Of a stretch of 64,000 bases of DNA, positions 34,133 to 43,631 are shown piece after piece. The DNA is from Sphingomonadales bacterium (lineage in GTDB: Bacteria; Pseudomonadota; Alphaproteobacteria; Sphingomonadales; Sphingomonadaceae): positions 124,001 through 188,000 of the forward strand of contig JANYGX010000020.1 in NCBI GenBank assembly GCA_025362295.1, given 5' to 3'. Under the pieces are notes generated by a model, which did not search any database, had not been told where the DNA came from, and was given only the letters and a program-made list of their open reading frames with translations. How positions within the stretch are numbered: position 1 is the first letter of the stretch; each line of letters starts with the position of its first letter. The position numbers and the translations under genes were made by a program.

Positions 34133-35062
34133 TCAGGTCTTGCTGGTCATCTCCGGCACGGCTTTGAACAGGTCGGCCACCAGACCAAAATCAGCCACTT
34201 GAAATATTGGCGCGTCCTCGTCCTTGTTGATGGCGACAATAATTTTGCTATCTTTCATGCCCGCCAAATGCTGAATGGCACCGGATATTCCGGCCGCAAT
34301 ATACAGCTCAGGCGCAACTATTTTACCGGTCTGGCCGACCTGATAATCATTGGGCATATAGCCTGCGTCAACCGCTGCGCGGGAGGCACCAATAGCTGCA
34401 CCAAGTTTGTCAGCAAGGGGCTCTATAATTGTATGAAACGCATCCGCCGAGCCCAAAGCGCGGCCACCGGAAACGATAATTTTCGCAGCGGTTAGTTCAG
34501 GCCGATCAGACTTGGTGAGGTCAGCACCGATGAAACTCGACAAGCCTTTATCACCGCTGCTGGCCACAGCCTCAATTTCAGCGTTGCCACCTGTGCTCGC
34601 CGCTTTGGCAAAAGCTGTTGTGCGCACAGTGATCACTTTTTTGGCATCGGTTGAAGTGACGGTAGCAATGGCGTTACCCGCATAGATGGGACGGGTGAAT
34701 GTATCAGCGGATTCAACAGACAAAATTTCTGAGATCTGCTGGCTGTCCAAAAGTGCAGCGACACGCGGCAAAATATTTTTGCCTGTGGCCGTTGCCGGGG
34801 CCAGCAGGGCATCATAATGTGCCATCAGGCCAACGATGAGAGGCGCAATATTTTCTGCCAACTGGTTGGCATAGATGGTATCATCAGCGACCAACACTTT
34901 GGTTACGCCAGCAATCTTGCTTGCTGCTTCTGCGGCTCCCATGCACCCATGGCCAGCCACCAACACGTGCACCTCACCTAGTCTTGCAGCAGCGGTTACC
35001 GTCGCCAGTGTAGCATCCTTGATCGAAACATTATCGTTTTCTGCCAATACCAAAACACTCAT
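34133..35062 (-). CDS. etfA: Electron transfer flavoprotein alpha subunit
   Basis: Binds FAD and carries electrons from acyl-CoA and related dehydrogenases to ETF:quinone oxidoreductase. 309 residues: N-terminal [29 protein letters not shown], then the FAD domain with [67 protein letters not shown] and [22 protein letters not shown]. Start overlaps the etfB stop (ATGA). Possible electron donors in this window include the D-2-hydroxyacid dehydrogenase at 549. Confidence 0.97.
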   Translation of the reverse strand: MSVLVLAENDNVSIKDATLATVTAAARLGEVHVLVAGHGCMGAAEAASKIAGVTKVLVADDTIYANQLAENIAPLIVGLMAHYDALLAPATATGKNILPRVAALLDSQQISEILSVESADTFTRPIYAGNAIATVTSTDAKKVITVRTTAFAKAASTGGNAEIEAVASSGDKGLSSFIGADLTKSDRPELTAAKIIVSGGRALGSADAFHTIIEPLADKLGAAIGASRAAVDAGYMPNDYQVGQTGKIVAPELYIAAGISGAIQHLAGMKDSKIIVAINKDEDAPIFQVADFGLVADLFKAVPEMTSKT

Positions 35063-35808
35063 GCTATTGCTCCTGCTTCCTTAAGTTTTTCAACAAGTTC
35101 CTCAACCGTTTTGACCTTAACACCAGCCAATCGTTTAGGTGGCTCTGTCACTTTTATGGTTTGCAAACGGGTTGCATCGGACACACAATAATCAGCTGGA
35201 GTTTTCTCATCAATTTTTTTAGACTTTGCTTTCATGATATTGGGGAGAGATGCATAGCGCGGTTCGTTCAAACGCAAATCAGCACTGATAATGGCCGGCA
35301 GTTTGAGATTAATGGTCTCTAGCCCGCCATCGACTTCGCGAGTGACGACCACCATGGCTCCGTCAACAACGATCTTCGAAGCAAACGTACCCTGTGACCA
35401 GCCAAGCAAAGCTGCCAGCATCTGGCCTGTCTGGTTGGCATCATCATCAATCGCCTGTTTGCCAAGAATGACCATACCAGGTTGCTCATCAGCACAAATC
35501 TTGGCGAGAATTTTTGCAACCATCAACGATTCAGTGCCCACATCGGTTTTGACTAGAATACCGCGATCAGCACCCATTGCCAAAGCCGTGCGCAAGGTTT
35601 CGGTGCACTGCTGAATGCCAATAGAGACAACCACAACTTCCGTTGCCACGCCCTTCTCCCGTAAACGCAAGGCTTCTTCAACAGCAATCTCGTCGAAGGG
35701 GTTCATCGACATTTTTACATTTGCCAGATCTATACCCGTCTGATCAGCTTTGACCCGAACTTTAACGTTGTAGTCTACAACCCTTTTGACGGGTACCAAA
35801 ATTCTCAT
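35059..35808 (-). CDS. etfB: Electron transfer flavoprotein beta subunit
   Basis: 249 residues: [53 protein letters not shown] is the standard EtfB opening. [22 protein letters not shown] is the adenine-nucleotide (AMP) site, and the C-terminal recognition loop for dehydrogenases is present ([21 protein letters not shown]). First gene of the etfBA operon. A LiuR-like palindrome lies 28 bp upstream of the start. Confidence 0.97.
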   Translation of the reverse strand: MRILVPVKRVVDYNVKVRVKADQTGIDLANVKMSMNPFDEIAVEEALRLREKGVATEVVVVSIGIQQCTETLRTALAMGADRGILVKTDVGTESLMVAKILAKICADEQPGMVILGKQAIDDDANQTGQMLAALLGWSQGTFASKIVVDGAMVVVTREVDGGLETINLKLPAIISADLRLNEPRYASLPNIMKAKSKKIDEKTPADYCVSDATRLQTIKVTEPPKRLAGVKVKTVEELVEKLKEAGAIA

Positions 35809-35835
35809 GAACGTTTCTCGCTAAAATGTTTATTG

Positions 35836-35853
35836 GTTGACGTAAACGTCAAC
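35836..35853. promoter_or_regulatory. LiuR-like operator upstream of etfBA
   Basis: GTTGACGTAAACGTCAAC is an 18-base palindrome with only the central TAAA unpaired. It resembles the TTGACGTxxACGTAAAC sites of the MerR-type regulator LiuR, which controls branched-chain amino-acid and acyl-CoA catabolism genes, often including etfBA, in proteobacteria. It sits at a promoter-proximal position. The match is by eye and no liuR is in the window. Confidence 0.55.
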
Positions 35854-35947
35854 TTGGCCCTTCTGTCAACTCACGAAACTGTGGTGCTCTGACGCAGAAC
35901 AAAAATTGAGATAAATTTGTAACAATTCTGGCGTACTAAACTATTAG

Positions 35948-35962
35948 TTAACAATTTGTTAA
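35948..35962. promoter_or_regulatory. CtrA-type box upstream of the acyltransferase
   Basis: TTAACAATTTGTTAA is a full TTAA-N7-TTAA site, the recognition sequence of the cell-cycle regulator CtrA. It ends 10 bases before the acyltransferase start. The A/T richness makes a chance match possible. Confidence 0.35.
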
Positions 35963-35972
35963 GTATATTTAC

Positions 35973-37121
35973 ATGGCTCAAGCAAACACGCCGTATTTTC
36001 AATCTCTCCACGGCTTGAGAGGGATCGTGGCGTTTATAATAGTCATATATCATCGTAGAATGTGGTTTGGCAGTGATGCCATTGCAAACCACGCTTATCT
36101 TGGTGCAGATTTTTTCTTCATGCTAAGCGGCATAGTATTATCCAGTTCGTATCAATCAAGACTGTGTCAGGGAATGGCGTTCGGAGAGTATTTCAAAAAA
36201 CGAATTATCCGATTATACCCATTGCTAATCATGTCAGCTTTATTCGCAGCCGTTGCTACATATGGCAAAATTCATGCACACAAAATACCAGCCGATCCAC
36301 ACTTTTTATGGAATGTTGCCGCAACTGCCCTTGTCATTCCAAATTTTGTTGCAAATGAGTATTTTAGCATGAACCGCCCATTATGGACTTTATTTTGGGA
36401 GATATTAATCAGCATATTGTTTGGTGCCATCGGATATCGTTTGAAAACGAGATATTTAATAATAATTGTTGTTGTTTCAGAAATTTTGGCAATTTATGCA
36501 CAACTACATTATCATACAGTTTTAATTGGTAATGACCCAGCCGGTTTTGCGTTTGGCTTAGCGCGCGTCACATATTCGGCTGGTGTCGGCATACTCATAT
36601 TCAGGCTTTACGAAACAAGACGTTTTGAATGGTTTAAAATAGGCATCGCCGGACCAATTACTATTGCAACAACCCTTTTTCTAATGCCTCATTATCAAGC
36701 TGCAACAATATATTACGATAGTTTTGTTCTGGTGGTATTATACCCGCTCATCATGTTTGCGTTGATGCGGCAAGAGCCACTATTTCCAAAACTCAGTCGC
36801 CTAAGTGGTGCCTTGTCGTATCCGCTATACGTGCTACACGAGCCTTTGCTATTTCTGCTCAGTGGCATTTTGATTATTACACATGTTTCCCAGTCTAATT
36901 CCGGTCCTGTTGAAGGTATGCTGCGTATAGTCACCATTATTATTTTAAGTTGGCTATGCCTTAAGTATTTAGATGAACCTTGCCGTCGATGGTTAACCCG
37001 CTTGAAAGACAAAAATCAAAATTCATCTGGGCCACTTGGAATTTTATCTCAAAGTTTGCGAGGTAAAGCTGTTCATCCATGTGCAGCTATCGATAACAGC
37101 CTGATTGGCAGCGATGTTTAA
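35973..37121 (+). CDS. OafA/YrhL-type membrane acyltransferase
   Basis: 382 residues with about ten membrane helices. The family start FQSLHGLRGIVAFIIVIYHRR contains the RGxAA-like and catalytic His (YH) region, and YLGADFFFMLSGIVLSSSY is the second signature block. Such enzymes O-acetylate or acylate extracellular sugars, LPS or small molecules at the inner membrane. Codon use is more A/T-rich than its neighbours. The 3' end overlaps the convergent lipoprotein gene by 78 bases. No polysaccharide genes are nearby, so the substrate is unknown. Confidence 0.9.
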   Translation: MAQANTPYFQSLHGLRGIVAFIIVIYHRRMWFGSDAIANHAYLGADFFFMLSGIVLSSSYQSRLCQGMAFGEYFKKRIIRLYPLLIMSALFAAVATYGKIHAHKIPADPHFLWNVAATALVIPNFVANEYFSMNRPLWTLFWEILISILFGAIGYRLKTRYLIIIVVVSEILAIYAQLHYHTVLIGNDPAGFAFGLARVTYSAGVGILIFRLYETRRFEWFKIGIAGPITIATTLFLMPHYQAATIYYDSFVLVVLYPLIMFALMRQEPLFPKLSRLSGALSYPLYVLHEPLLFLLSGILIITHVSQSNSGPVEGMLRIVTIIILSWLCLKYLDEPCRRWLTRLKDKNQNSSGPLGILSQSLRGKAVHPCAAIDNSLIGSDV

Positions 37122-37673
37122 AGCCGTCGCCATACTAGCAGCAGTATCGGACGCTACATCAGCTTTGCCAACAAACTGCTTTTGCCAGAATATTTTATGA
37201 TCCTGGGAAGGCATTACAAACGCATTGTAGGCAACAATAGCTGTCATTTTCCCATCCATGTATATTGCAAACTGGCTTATTTTACCTTCGAGTCTGTAGC
37301 GGGAAAGGCGTGCCGTTTGACCTTGTGATGCAACGGCGTAACCATGTGCTGTTAGCTGATCGGTCATGAGTTGCTGCAACATACGGCTTGGATGATCAGT
37401 CCAGCGCCCCAATTTTGTATAGCGCACTTCCTGAGCGCCCACGCGAACAGCAATACGGTCTTTGGCCAACTCAGCCGGAGCTTCAAATTCTTCAACAGTT
37501 ACCAGAGTTGGCGCATTGATCGTATGGGCTGCCGTGGCAGTTGTATTAAATTGTGCTGCAAGGCTATAGCGCGGCGGCGGAGGACCGCTTTCACCGATCT
37601 TGATAAGCGGACCGCATCCAGCCAATCCATATACAGCCAAGAGGCTTATCCAGCTATTTGTCTTTGTTGTCAT
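37044..37673 (-). CDS. ABC-type transport auxiliary lipoprotein (PqiC/LptE-like, Mla operon)
   Basis: 209 residues from ATG 37673, which lies inside the end of mlaD (20-base overlap). Lipoprotein signal WISLLAVYGLAGCGPL with the Cys in LAGC. The domain (RYSLAAQ, VEEFEAPAELAKDRIAVRVGAQEVRYTKLGRWTDHPSRMLQQLMTDQLTAHG) is the ABC_trans_aux family, outer-membrane partner of MCE systems, such as PqiC. As the last gene of an mlaE-mlaF-mlaD set it replaces MlaC-type partners in many alphaproteobacteria. Confidence 0.88.
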   Translation of the reverse strand: MTTKTNSWISLLAVYGLAGCGPLIKIGESGPPPPRYSLAAQFNTTATAAHTINAPTLVTVEEFEAPAELAKDRIAVRVGAQEVRYTKLGRWTDHPSRMLQQLMTDQLTAHGYAVASQGQTARLSRYRLEGKISQFAIYMDGKMTAIVAYNAFVMPSQDHKIFWQKQFVGKADVASDTAASMATALNIAANQAVIDSCTWMNSFTSQTLR

Positions 37674-38604
37674 ACTCTGGCACCTTTTCATTGCTTAGCA
37701 GTGATGTGGCACCGCCATCATTAAGTCTGTCTGCAGTAGATTGTAAGCTTGATGAAAGGTTTTGCATATTGACTATCAATCGATTGAGCTCAGGCAATGT
37801 TGTGTCACCCAGTGCCGTCAAGCCTGGCTTGGTTTCTTTTACAGCACGTTGCAACTCTTGAATTGTTTCATCGCTGCGAGAGAGAATAGCTTGGGTTTGA
37901 TTGAGCAGGGCTGGCACGCGCAATTTTATGGTTTTGTCTGTGTTATTGGCCAAAGACTTGATGGATCCGGCCGTACTCTTGAGTTCCGCAAGTGTGGCAC
38001 CAAGATTTCCGATAGCCGCTTCAAGTTCAGGCGTTTTTCTCGATAATCCGCCACTCAATTTTTCAAGGTTGGTAACCGTCCTGCCAAAATTCTTTCTGTT
38101 TTCTTCATTCATAATTTGCCCAAGTCTTGTGATCGTTACACTGGCTTGTTCCAGCAATTGTGGCGCAGTGTTGATGATCGATTCAATGGAGGAAGGGCGG
38201 GAGGGAATAATTGGAATTTCACGTCCCGGTTCTGCCGTTATTTCCGCTTGGCCGCGTATGCCGCCGGCAATTTGTATAAATGCAACACCTGTCAAACCTT
38301 GGAAATCGAGGCTGGCAATTGCCCCCTTTAATATTGGCGTGCCCTCTTTGACACGCAACCGCAGGTGCACAGTTCCAGGGTTGTTTGGCATGAGCGCTAT
38401 GGCATGAACATCACCAATCGGCACACCTTGAAACCGCACGGGTGCGCCAACCGCTAGCCCTGTGACCGACCCATGATAAAACACATCGTAATCTTTGGTA
38501 TCTCCCTGATTGATGCGGGTAACCCATACGACAAAAGCGAACAGAGCACCCATCAACATCAATAAAAAAGCACCTATGAGCACATGACTTGCTTTGGTTT
38601 CCAT
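37654..38604 (-). CDS. mlaD: MCE-domain protein MlaD
   Basis: 316 residues: an N-terminal membrane helix (VLIGAFLLMLMGALFAFVVWVTRI), then a single MCE domain (DYDVFYHGSVTGLAVGAPVRFQGVPIGDVHAIAL, ASLDFQGLTGVAFIQIAGG). A long C-terminal helical tail full of leucine and charged residues (KLSGGLSRKTPELEAAIGNLG to LNDGGATS) follows. MCE hexamers form a hydrophobic tunnel for phospholipid between the inner-membrane transporter and the outer membrane. The tail may extend the periplasmic needle. Confidence 0.93.
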   Translation of the reverse strand: METKASHVLIGAFLLMLMGALFAFVVWVTRINQGDTKDYDVFYHGSVTGLAVGAPVRFQGVPIGDVHAIALMPNNPGTVHLRLRVKEGTPILKGAIASLDFQGLTGVAFIQIAGGIRGQAEITAEPGREIPIIPSRPSSIESIINTAPQLLEQASVTITRLGQIMNEENRKNFGRTVTNLEKLSGGLSRKTPELEAAIGNLGATLAELKSTAGSIKSLANNTDKTIKLRVPALLNQTQAILSRSDETIQELQRAVKETKPGLTALGDTTLPELNRLIVNMQNLSSSLQSTADRLNDGGATSLLSNEKVPEYDNKDK

Positions 38605-38613
38605 AATGTTAAA

Positions 38614-39396
38614 TTATCCTCGTGTTGCATCAACAGAGTCAAGGGCAGCACGACCTCTTGGACCGTTAAAATATGCCTTTACCCATGGATGGGGAAATTG
38701 ACGTAGGTCGGATATCGGCGCGGTTACCAAAACTTTGCGATCAGCAAGCACAGCCACCCGATCACATATGGTGTGCAGGGTATCGAGATCGTGCGTGATT
38801 AAAAATACTGTGAAACCAAGCGTTTTTTGCAAAGATTTTATAAGTGTATCAAACTCGGCGGCTGCGATTGGATCAAGTCCGGCTGTAGGCTCATCAAGAA
38901 ATAATATTTCAGGGTCAAGAGCCAAAGCTCTGGCCACGCCAACCCTTTTCCGCATACCACCCGAGAGTTCGTTAGGAAATTTGTATCCTGCTTCTGGTGT
39001 CAAGCCCACCATGGCAAGTTTGTATGAGGCAATTTCTGCCATTAACTTTGGTTCCATAGGTGCAAATTCACGTATCGGCACTTCAATGTTTTCCAATACG
39101 GTGAGCGATGTGAATAGCGCACCATTTTGAAACAAAACTCCCCAATGTGCGCGCATTGCCTTGGCGTCGGACATGCTCAGGTCTTGATTGTTTTTACCAT
39201 TGATTGTGATGGTGCCGGACTCATATTTTTGCAAACCGATAACAGATCGCAACAATACAGATTTACCTGTGCCAGATCCACCCACGATCCCCAGAATTTC
39301 ACCGCGCCTGACGTCCAGATCGAGATTGTTATGCACAACTTGGTCTCCGAATGTGTTTCGAAGCCCTCGAATGGACAAGATAATATCGTCTGCCAT
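38614..39396 (-). CDS. mlaF: Mla ABC transporter ATPase
   Basis: 260 residues with all ABC motifs: Walker A GGSGTGKS, Q-loop LFQNGALFTS, signature LSGGMRKRVGVARALA, Walker B ILFLDEPTAGLDP and H-loop LITHDLDTL. The LFQNGALF Q-loop is typical of MlaF. Start ATG 39396 overlaps the mlaE stop by one base (TAATG); a TTG six bases earlier is less likely. Energises phospholipid movement with MlaE and MlaD at the inner membrane. Confidence 0.94.
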   Translation of the reverse strand: MADDIILSIRGLRNTFGDQVVHNNLDLDVRRGEILGIVGGSGTGKSVLLRSVIGLQKYESGTITINGKNNQDLSMSDAKAMRAHWGVLFQNGALFTSLTVLENIEVPIREFAPMEPKLMAEIASYKLAMVGLTPEAGYKFPNELSGGMRKRVGVARALALDPEILFLDEPTAGLDPIAAAEFDTLIKSLQKTLGFTVFLITHDLDTLHTICDRVAVLADRKVLVTAPISDLRQFPHPWVKAYFNGPRGRAALDSVDATRG

Positions 39397-40523
39397 TACC
39401 AATCAATCGCTGTAAAAAAGACAGCAAAAAAAGCATCACTCACAATAACCAGAAATATGGATGCAACCACCGACGCTGTTGTATGTTCACCGACCGATTG
39501 AGCGCCACCTTCAACCTGCATACCTTCAAAACATCCAACGACGGCTATAATTACACCAAATACGGGCGCTTTTAATATACCGACCAGAAAAGTTTTGACA
39601 GTTATCACATCGCGTAGTCTTTCAATAAAAGTATCAAGTGGAATGCCAAGCTGTATATAGCTTAAGAGTGCACCACCTGCGAGTGACATCATGCTGGCGT
39701 AAAATCCCAGCAAAGGCATTAAAATAAAAAGGGCAAACACCCTTGGCATAATCAAAACATCAATAGGGTCAAGCCCGATGGTCTGCATGGCGTCGACTTC
39801 TTCTTCCAGTTTCATCGATCCAATCTGTGCTGTAAAGGCAGAGCCTGAACGACCAGCAACCATGATTGCACAGATAAGCACTCCCAGTTCACGTATGGTT
39901 GAAATACCAACCAAATCGACAACAAAAACCTCCGCACCGAACTGTTTTAATTCAACGGCTCCTTGTTGCACCAACACAAGGCCGATCAAAAAAGATAACA
40001 ACCCCACAATTGGTAAAGCCTTTAATCCAATTTCCTCAAACTGTGTTGTCATGGCATTCCAGCGAATACGCCCTGGATGTCTAATCGAACCAATAAAACC
40101 CAGAACAACAACACCAAGAAATTCAAGCAGGCGCGAAATTTTTTCAAATAGGGCGATTGCGCTTGCGCCCATGGTAGCCAGGCTTTGCAACCATTTATTT
40201 TTGGTGGGCGCTGTTTTCTCTGTTGCTGTATCGTATGAGCCAACATGCAATATTAGTGCTGTTTGTTTTTCAGTAACATCACCAATTGTTACATTTGCTC
40301 CTACTTTTTCCATACGTTTTTTGGTGCTGTATATTAGCCATGCGCCTGTTGTATCGAAATTTCTAACGCCCTTCATATTGATAATAACGGGCTGATTATT
40401 GCTAACGGCAATATCATTGAGTTTGCTACGCCAATTATTGGCAGTAATAATTGTCATGTCACCCTTGAGTAGAATGGACCGACCGTTGTCATTATGGTTG
40501 TCTTTAAGCGTTATTTCAGTCAC
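39396..40523 (-). CDS. mlaE: Mla permease with N-terminal STAS domain (MlaB-MlaE fusion)
   Basis: 375 residues. Residues 1-105 are a STAS-like domain (IITANNWRSKLNDIAVSNNQPVIINMKGVRNFDTTGAWLIYSTKKRMEKVG), equivalent to the separate MlaB of E. coli. The rest is the MlaE permease with RWNAMTTQFEEIGLKALPIVGLLSFLIGLVLVQQGA and the coupling segment GRSGSAFTAQIGSMKLEEEVDAMQTIGLDP. Start GTG 40523 overlaps the amidohydrolase stop (GTGA). The fusion fixes MlaB and MlaE at equal amounts. Confidence 0.93.
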   Translation of the reverse strand: MTEITLKDNHNDNGRSILLKGDMTIITANNWRSKLNDIAVSNNQPVIINMKGVRNFDTTGAWLIYSTKKRMEKVGANVTIGDVTEKQTALILHVGSYDTATEKTAPTKNKWLQSLATMGASAIALFEKISRLLEFLGVVVLGFIGSIRHPGRIRWNAMTTQFEEIGLKALPIVGLLSFLIGLVLVQQGAVELKQFGAEVFVVDLVGISTIRELGVLICAIMVAGRSGSAFTAQIGSMKLEEEVDAMQTIGLDPIDVLIMPRVFALFILMPLLGFYASMMSLAGGALLSYIQLGIPLDTFIERLRDVITVKTFLVGILKAPVFGVIIAVVGCFEGMQVEGGAQSVGEHTTASVVASIFLVIVSDAFFAVFFTAIDW

Positions 40524-41461
40524 TCAGCTGCCTGTTTAAAATGAATTGGTGTCAATTGTAATTTTGGCAGAAGTTGTCCAAATATAACAAGTACTTTGGC
40601 AATTTGTTCCTTTAACTTGAAAAAACCTTCATTCTTAATAATTTTATCCTCATCCATATACAAACTGCGATCTATTTCAATTTGCAGCGCATGAAAGCCG
40701 TTTTCTGGACGCCCGTATGTTTCAGTCGTATATCCACCGGCATATGGCGTATTATAATTGACGGATAAGCCTTGATTTTTGAAAGCATCGGCCACCGCCG
40801 AAAGAAGGGCAGGGTGGCAGGATTGTCCCCAACGATCCCCTAGAATGATGTCTGCAAGCTTTTGCGCGCGGCGATTGATTAAAGCTTCAGACGGCATAGA
40901 ATGCCAGTCAAGCATAACAACCGTTCCAAATTGCATGTGCAAAGTATCTATTTCACGCTTTATAGCAGCATGCCATGGATCATAAACTATTTTCATTCGG
41001 GACTTGAATTCATCCAGTGTCAGCTTTCGATTGTAGATGTTAAGGCCATGGCCAACCACTCTGGCAACAACACCTAAACCGGCAGCAATTCTTTCCTGAG
41101 CCGTAATGTATTTACAATTATCACTTAAAGCATTGTTATTATTGTATAAATTTGAAATATTTGTGTCATTAAATAATTTTGGGTCAATCTCGTTCGCATT
41201 GCGGTTAAGGTCCACATAGGCTCGGGCATAATGCGCGCACAAGCTTGTCATTCCGATATCTGGAGCAGTACTTATAAGTTGGTCTACAAAAGCGTCTTCA
41301 GAGCGACGCAACGCTGTCAGGCTGAGACGGCTAGCCGACACCATATCATCAGGATAATAGCTACCGCTGTGAGGGGAGCATAAGAGCACTGGCAAAGGCT
41401 CTGTTCCCTTTCGCGGGTAGAGCAGTTGATACGGCACAGGTTCGGAACAAATTATTGTCAT
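40520..41461 (-). CDS. N-formylglutamate amidohydrolase family protein
   Basis: 313 residues: LLCSPHSGSYYPDDM, SEDAFVDQLISTAPDIG, ARAYVDLNRNANEIDP, VVMLDWHSMPSEA, NTPYAGGYTTETYGRPENGFHALQIEIDRSLYMDE. These blocks make the FGase (HutG-type) zinc hydrolase family. The classic reaction releases glutamate from N-formylglutamate in histidine breakdown, but no hut genes are near and many relatives have other amide substrates. It is the first gene before the Mla operon and overlaps mlaE, so the link with lipid transport may be only transcriptional. Confidence 0.88.
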   Translation of the reverse strand: MTIICSEPVPYQLLYPRKGTEPLPVLLCSPHSGSYYPDDMVSASRLSLTALRRSEDAFVDQLISTAPDIGMTSLCAHYARAYVDLNRNANEIDPKLFNDTNISNLYNNNNALSDNCKYITAQERIAAGLGVVARVVGHGLNIYNRKLTLDEFKSRMKIVYDPWHAAIKREIDTLHMQFGTVVMLDWHSMPSEALINRRAQKLADIILGDRWGQSCHPALLSAVADAFKNQGLSVNYNTPYAGGYTTETYGRPENGFHALQIEIDRSLYMDEDKIIKNEGFFKLKEQIAKVLVIFGQLLPKLQLTPIHFKQAAE

Positions 41462-41563
41462 AAAAAATCATTCTTAAAGACTTTGTAGCATAACTGTTAA
41501 CGGGCTGGTGTTATATTATATGAGCTTGTACTATATTGAGACAATAAAAAGGATTAAGCCATA

Positions 41564-41923
41564 ATGGCTAGAATTTTACTGGCAGAAGATGACGATTCTA
41601 TGCGTGGCTTTCTCGCACGTGCCATCGAAAAGTCTGGCCATGAGGTTACATCAGTGGATCGCGGCACCACGGCCTTGCCACTTATTGCCACCGGACAATA
41701 CGATCTGTTGCTGACAGATATCGTTATGCCGGAAATGGACGGCATTGAACTCGCCCAACGCGCCGCTGCCTTGGCTCCTAAAATGCAGGTTATGTTTATT
41801 ACTGGCTTTGCTGCTGTCGCTTTAAATAAACGTTCAAATACACCACAAAATGCTAAAGTATTGTCAAAGCCATTTCACCTGCGCGATCTTGTGAGTGAGA
41901 TAGACAGGCTATTGGCGGCATAG
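41564..41923 (+). CDS. cpdR: Response regulator CpdR
   Basis: 119 residues, receiver domain only: acidic pocket AEDDDSM at the start, phosphoacceptor Asp52 in LLLTDIVMPEMDG, Thr in FITGFAA and Lys in VLSKPFHLRDLVSEI. No output domain. In alphaproteobacteria CpdR, dephosphorylated at the right stage by the CckA-ChpT pathway, primes ClpXP for degradation of PdeA and CtrA. The match in length and sequence is close. AAGGAT precedes the start. Monocistronic. Confidence 0.93.
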   Translation: MARILLAEDDDSMRGFLARAIEKSGHEVTSVDRGTTALPLIATGQYDLLLTDIVMPEMDGIELAQRAAALAPKMQVMFITGFAAVALNKRSNTPQNAKVLSKPFHLRDLVSEIDRLLAA

Positions 41924-42098
41924 CATTTGCTAATTTAACCTATAGCCTATTCTTTACAGCCTCACGTAAATTTGCAATCAATTCGCCATGCGTTTGACTT
42001 ATCTCTACAACTGTAAAGTGTTTGGCTGCTGACTTACATTTCATCTGGAATATGTCATTACACTTGTTCGTAAAACTATTACGATATAAGTAGTAATA

Positions 42099-43631
42099 AT
42101 GAAATTAGCGATGCCTGCGCATAATGCCGTAAATTTTTCGAGAGTCGCAAAGGTCGTGATTCTTGGTGGCGGCACTGCTGGCTGGATGACTGCGACAGCA
42201 CTGGCTAAATCTTTTGGCAGCAAGCTCGATATTGCCCTGATCGAGTCCGATGAAATTGGCACAGTCGGAGTTGGCGAAGCGACAATACCAACCATCCACT
42301 GGTTCAACGCTTTGATCGGACTTGATGAAGCTGAGTTTATGCGTGCAACAAAAGCAAGTTTCAAACTTGGTATTGAATTTGTCGATTGGGCACGCCCGGG
42401 CCATCGATATTTTCACCCATTCGGCCAATATGGTATGACGATTGGCGGCGTCGCATTTCACCATCGCTGGCTCAAGGGGCGCAAGGATGGCCTCACCCGT
42501 GATTTACCCAGCTATTCATTAGCAACACAACTTGCTGCTGAAGGCAGGTTTGCCAAACCAGTTTCTGATCCAAAATCAATTCTCTCAACCCTTGGCTATG
42601 CTTTCCACTTTGATGCGGGACTTTATGCAAAACATCTGCGCGGTATTGCTGAAAGCTGCGGTGTGGTGCGCCACGAGGGAAAATTGGCTGAAGTTGAACA
42701 GAACCCGGAAACCGGTTTTATCACAGCTCTATCGACGGATCGCAGCGAACGCCTAATGGCTGACCTGTTCATTGATTGCTCCGGGTTCCGCGCCTTGCTA
42801 ATCGAGGGCCTATTGAAGGTAGGTTACGATGACTGGTCACACTGGTTGCCATGCGACAGGGCGGTTGCCGTGCCTTGTTCACGCGGCACAACCATCGAAC
42901 CTTTTACTCGCTCAACAGCGCGACCGGCTGGCTGGCAATGGCGTATTCCATTGCAGCATCGGATTGGTAACGGGTATGTCTACAGCAGCGCTTTCACCAG
43001 TGACGAGAATGCACAAGAAACTCTGCTCGCTAATCTTGATGGTGCACCACTGGCTGATGCGCGTTTTTTGCGTTTTACAACTGGTCGCCGCCGTAAAACT
43101 TGGGATCGTAATGTGATTGCGATTGGTCTGTCATCAGGGTTTCTTGAACCGCTTGAATCGACCAGTATACATTTGATTCAAAGCGGCATTGCCAAATTGC
43201 TGGCGCTGTTTCCTGACCGGGACTGCGATGCGGGTCTCGCTGTACAATTTAATAATTTATTTTTGCAGGATATGGATAACATCAAGGATTTTCTTATACT
43301 GCACTATCACGCTACGATTGGCAAAACCGAACCACTCTGGGTACATTGCCGCAACATGACATTGCCGGACAGCCTTGTTGCACGCGAAGCCGATTATCGT
43401 CGGTCGGGACGTCTGATGCTGGGTTCAAATGATCTGTTCAGAGATGCCAGCTGGCTTGCGGTTCTCAATGGTCAGGGTATTGAAGCTGGCGATTACAATC
43501 CGCTTGCAGACACGCTAGATACGTGCACGAACCTTGCCCAGCTTCAGCAGATTGAGCAGGCTATCTTGCGTTCTGCACCAACCCTACCAACACATGATCA
43601 GGTCATTGCATCCATTGTAGGCTGCGCATAA
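42099..43631 (+). CDS. Flavin-dependent tryptophan halogenase family protein
   Basis: 510 residues. The FAD motif GGGTAGWMTA is at about 24-33; VGVGEATIPTIHWF follows, and ATKASFKLGIEFVDW holds the active-site lysine of the family (the chloramine/hypohalous relay). The halogenase signature WxWxIP is present as GWQWRIPLQHR near 278, and LEPLESTSIHLIQSG has the conserved Glu. All key residues are intact, so activity is likely. Halide and substrate are unknown; relatives next to TonB receptors act on indoles or other non-tryptophan substrates. Needs a flavin reductase, none nearby. Overlaps DUF6445 by one base (TAATG). Confidence 0.9.
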   Translation: MKLAMPAHNAVNFSRVAKVVILGGGTAGWMTATALAKSFGSKLDIALIESDEIGTVGVGEATIPTIHWFNALIGLDEAEFMRATKASFKLGIEFVDWARPGHRYFHPFGQYGMTIGGVAFHHRWLKGRKDGLTRDLPSYSLATQLAAEGRFAKPVSDPKSILSTLGYAFHFDAGLYAKHLRGIAESCGVVRHEGKLAEVEQNPETGFITALSTDRSERLMADLFIDCSGFRALLIEGLLKVGYDDWSHWLPCDRAVAVPCSRGTTIEPFTRSTARPAGWQWRIPLQHRIGNGYVYSSAFTSDENAQETLLANLDGAPLADARFLRFTTGRRRKTWDRNVIAIGLSSGFLEPLESTSIHLIQSGIAKLLALFPDRDCDAGLAVQFNNLFLQDMDNIKDFLILHYHATIGKTEPLWVHCRNMTLPDSLVAREADYRRSGRLMLGSNDLFRDASWLAVLNGQGIEAGDYNPLADTLDTCTNLAQLQQIEQAILRSAPTLPTHDQVIASIVGCA

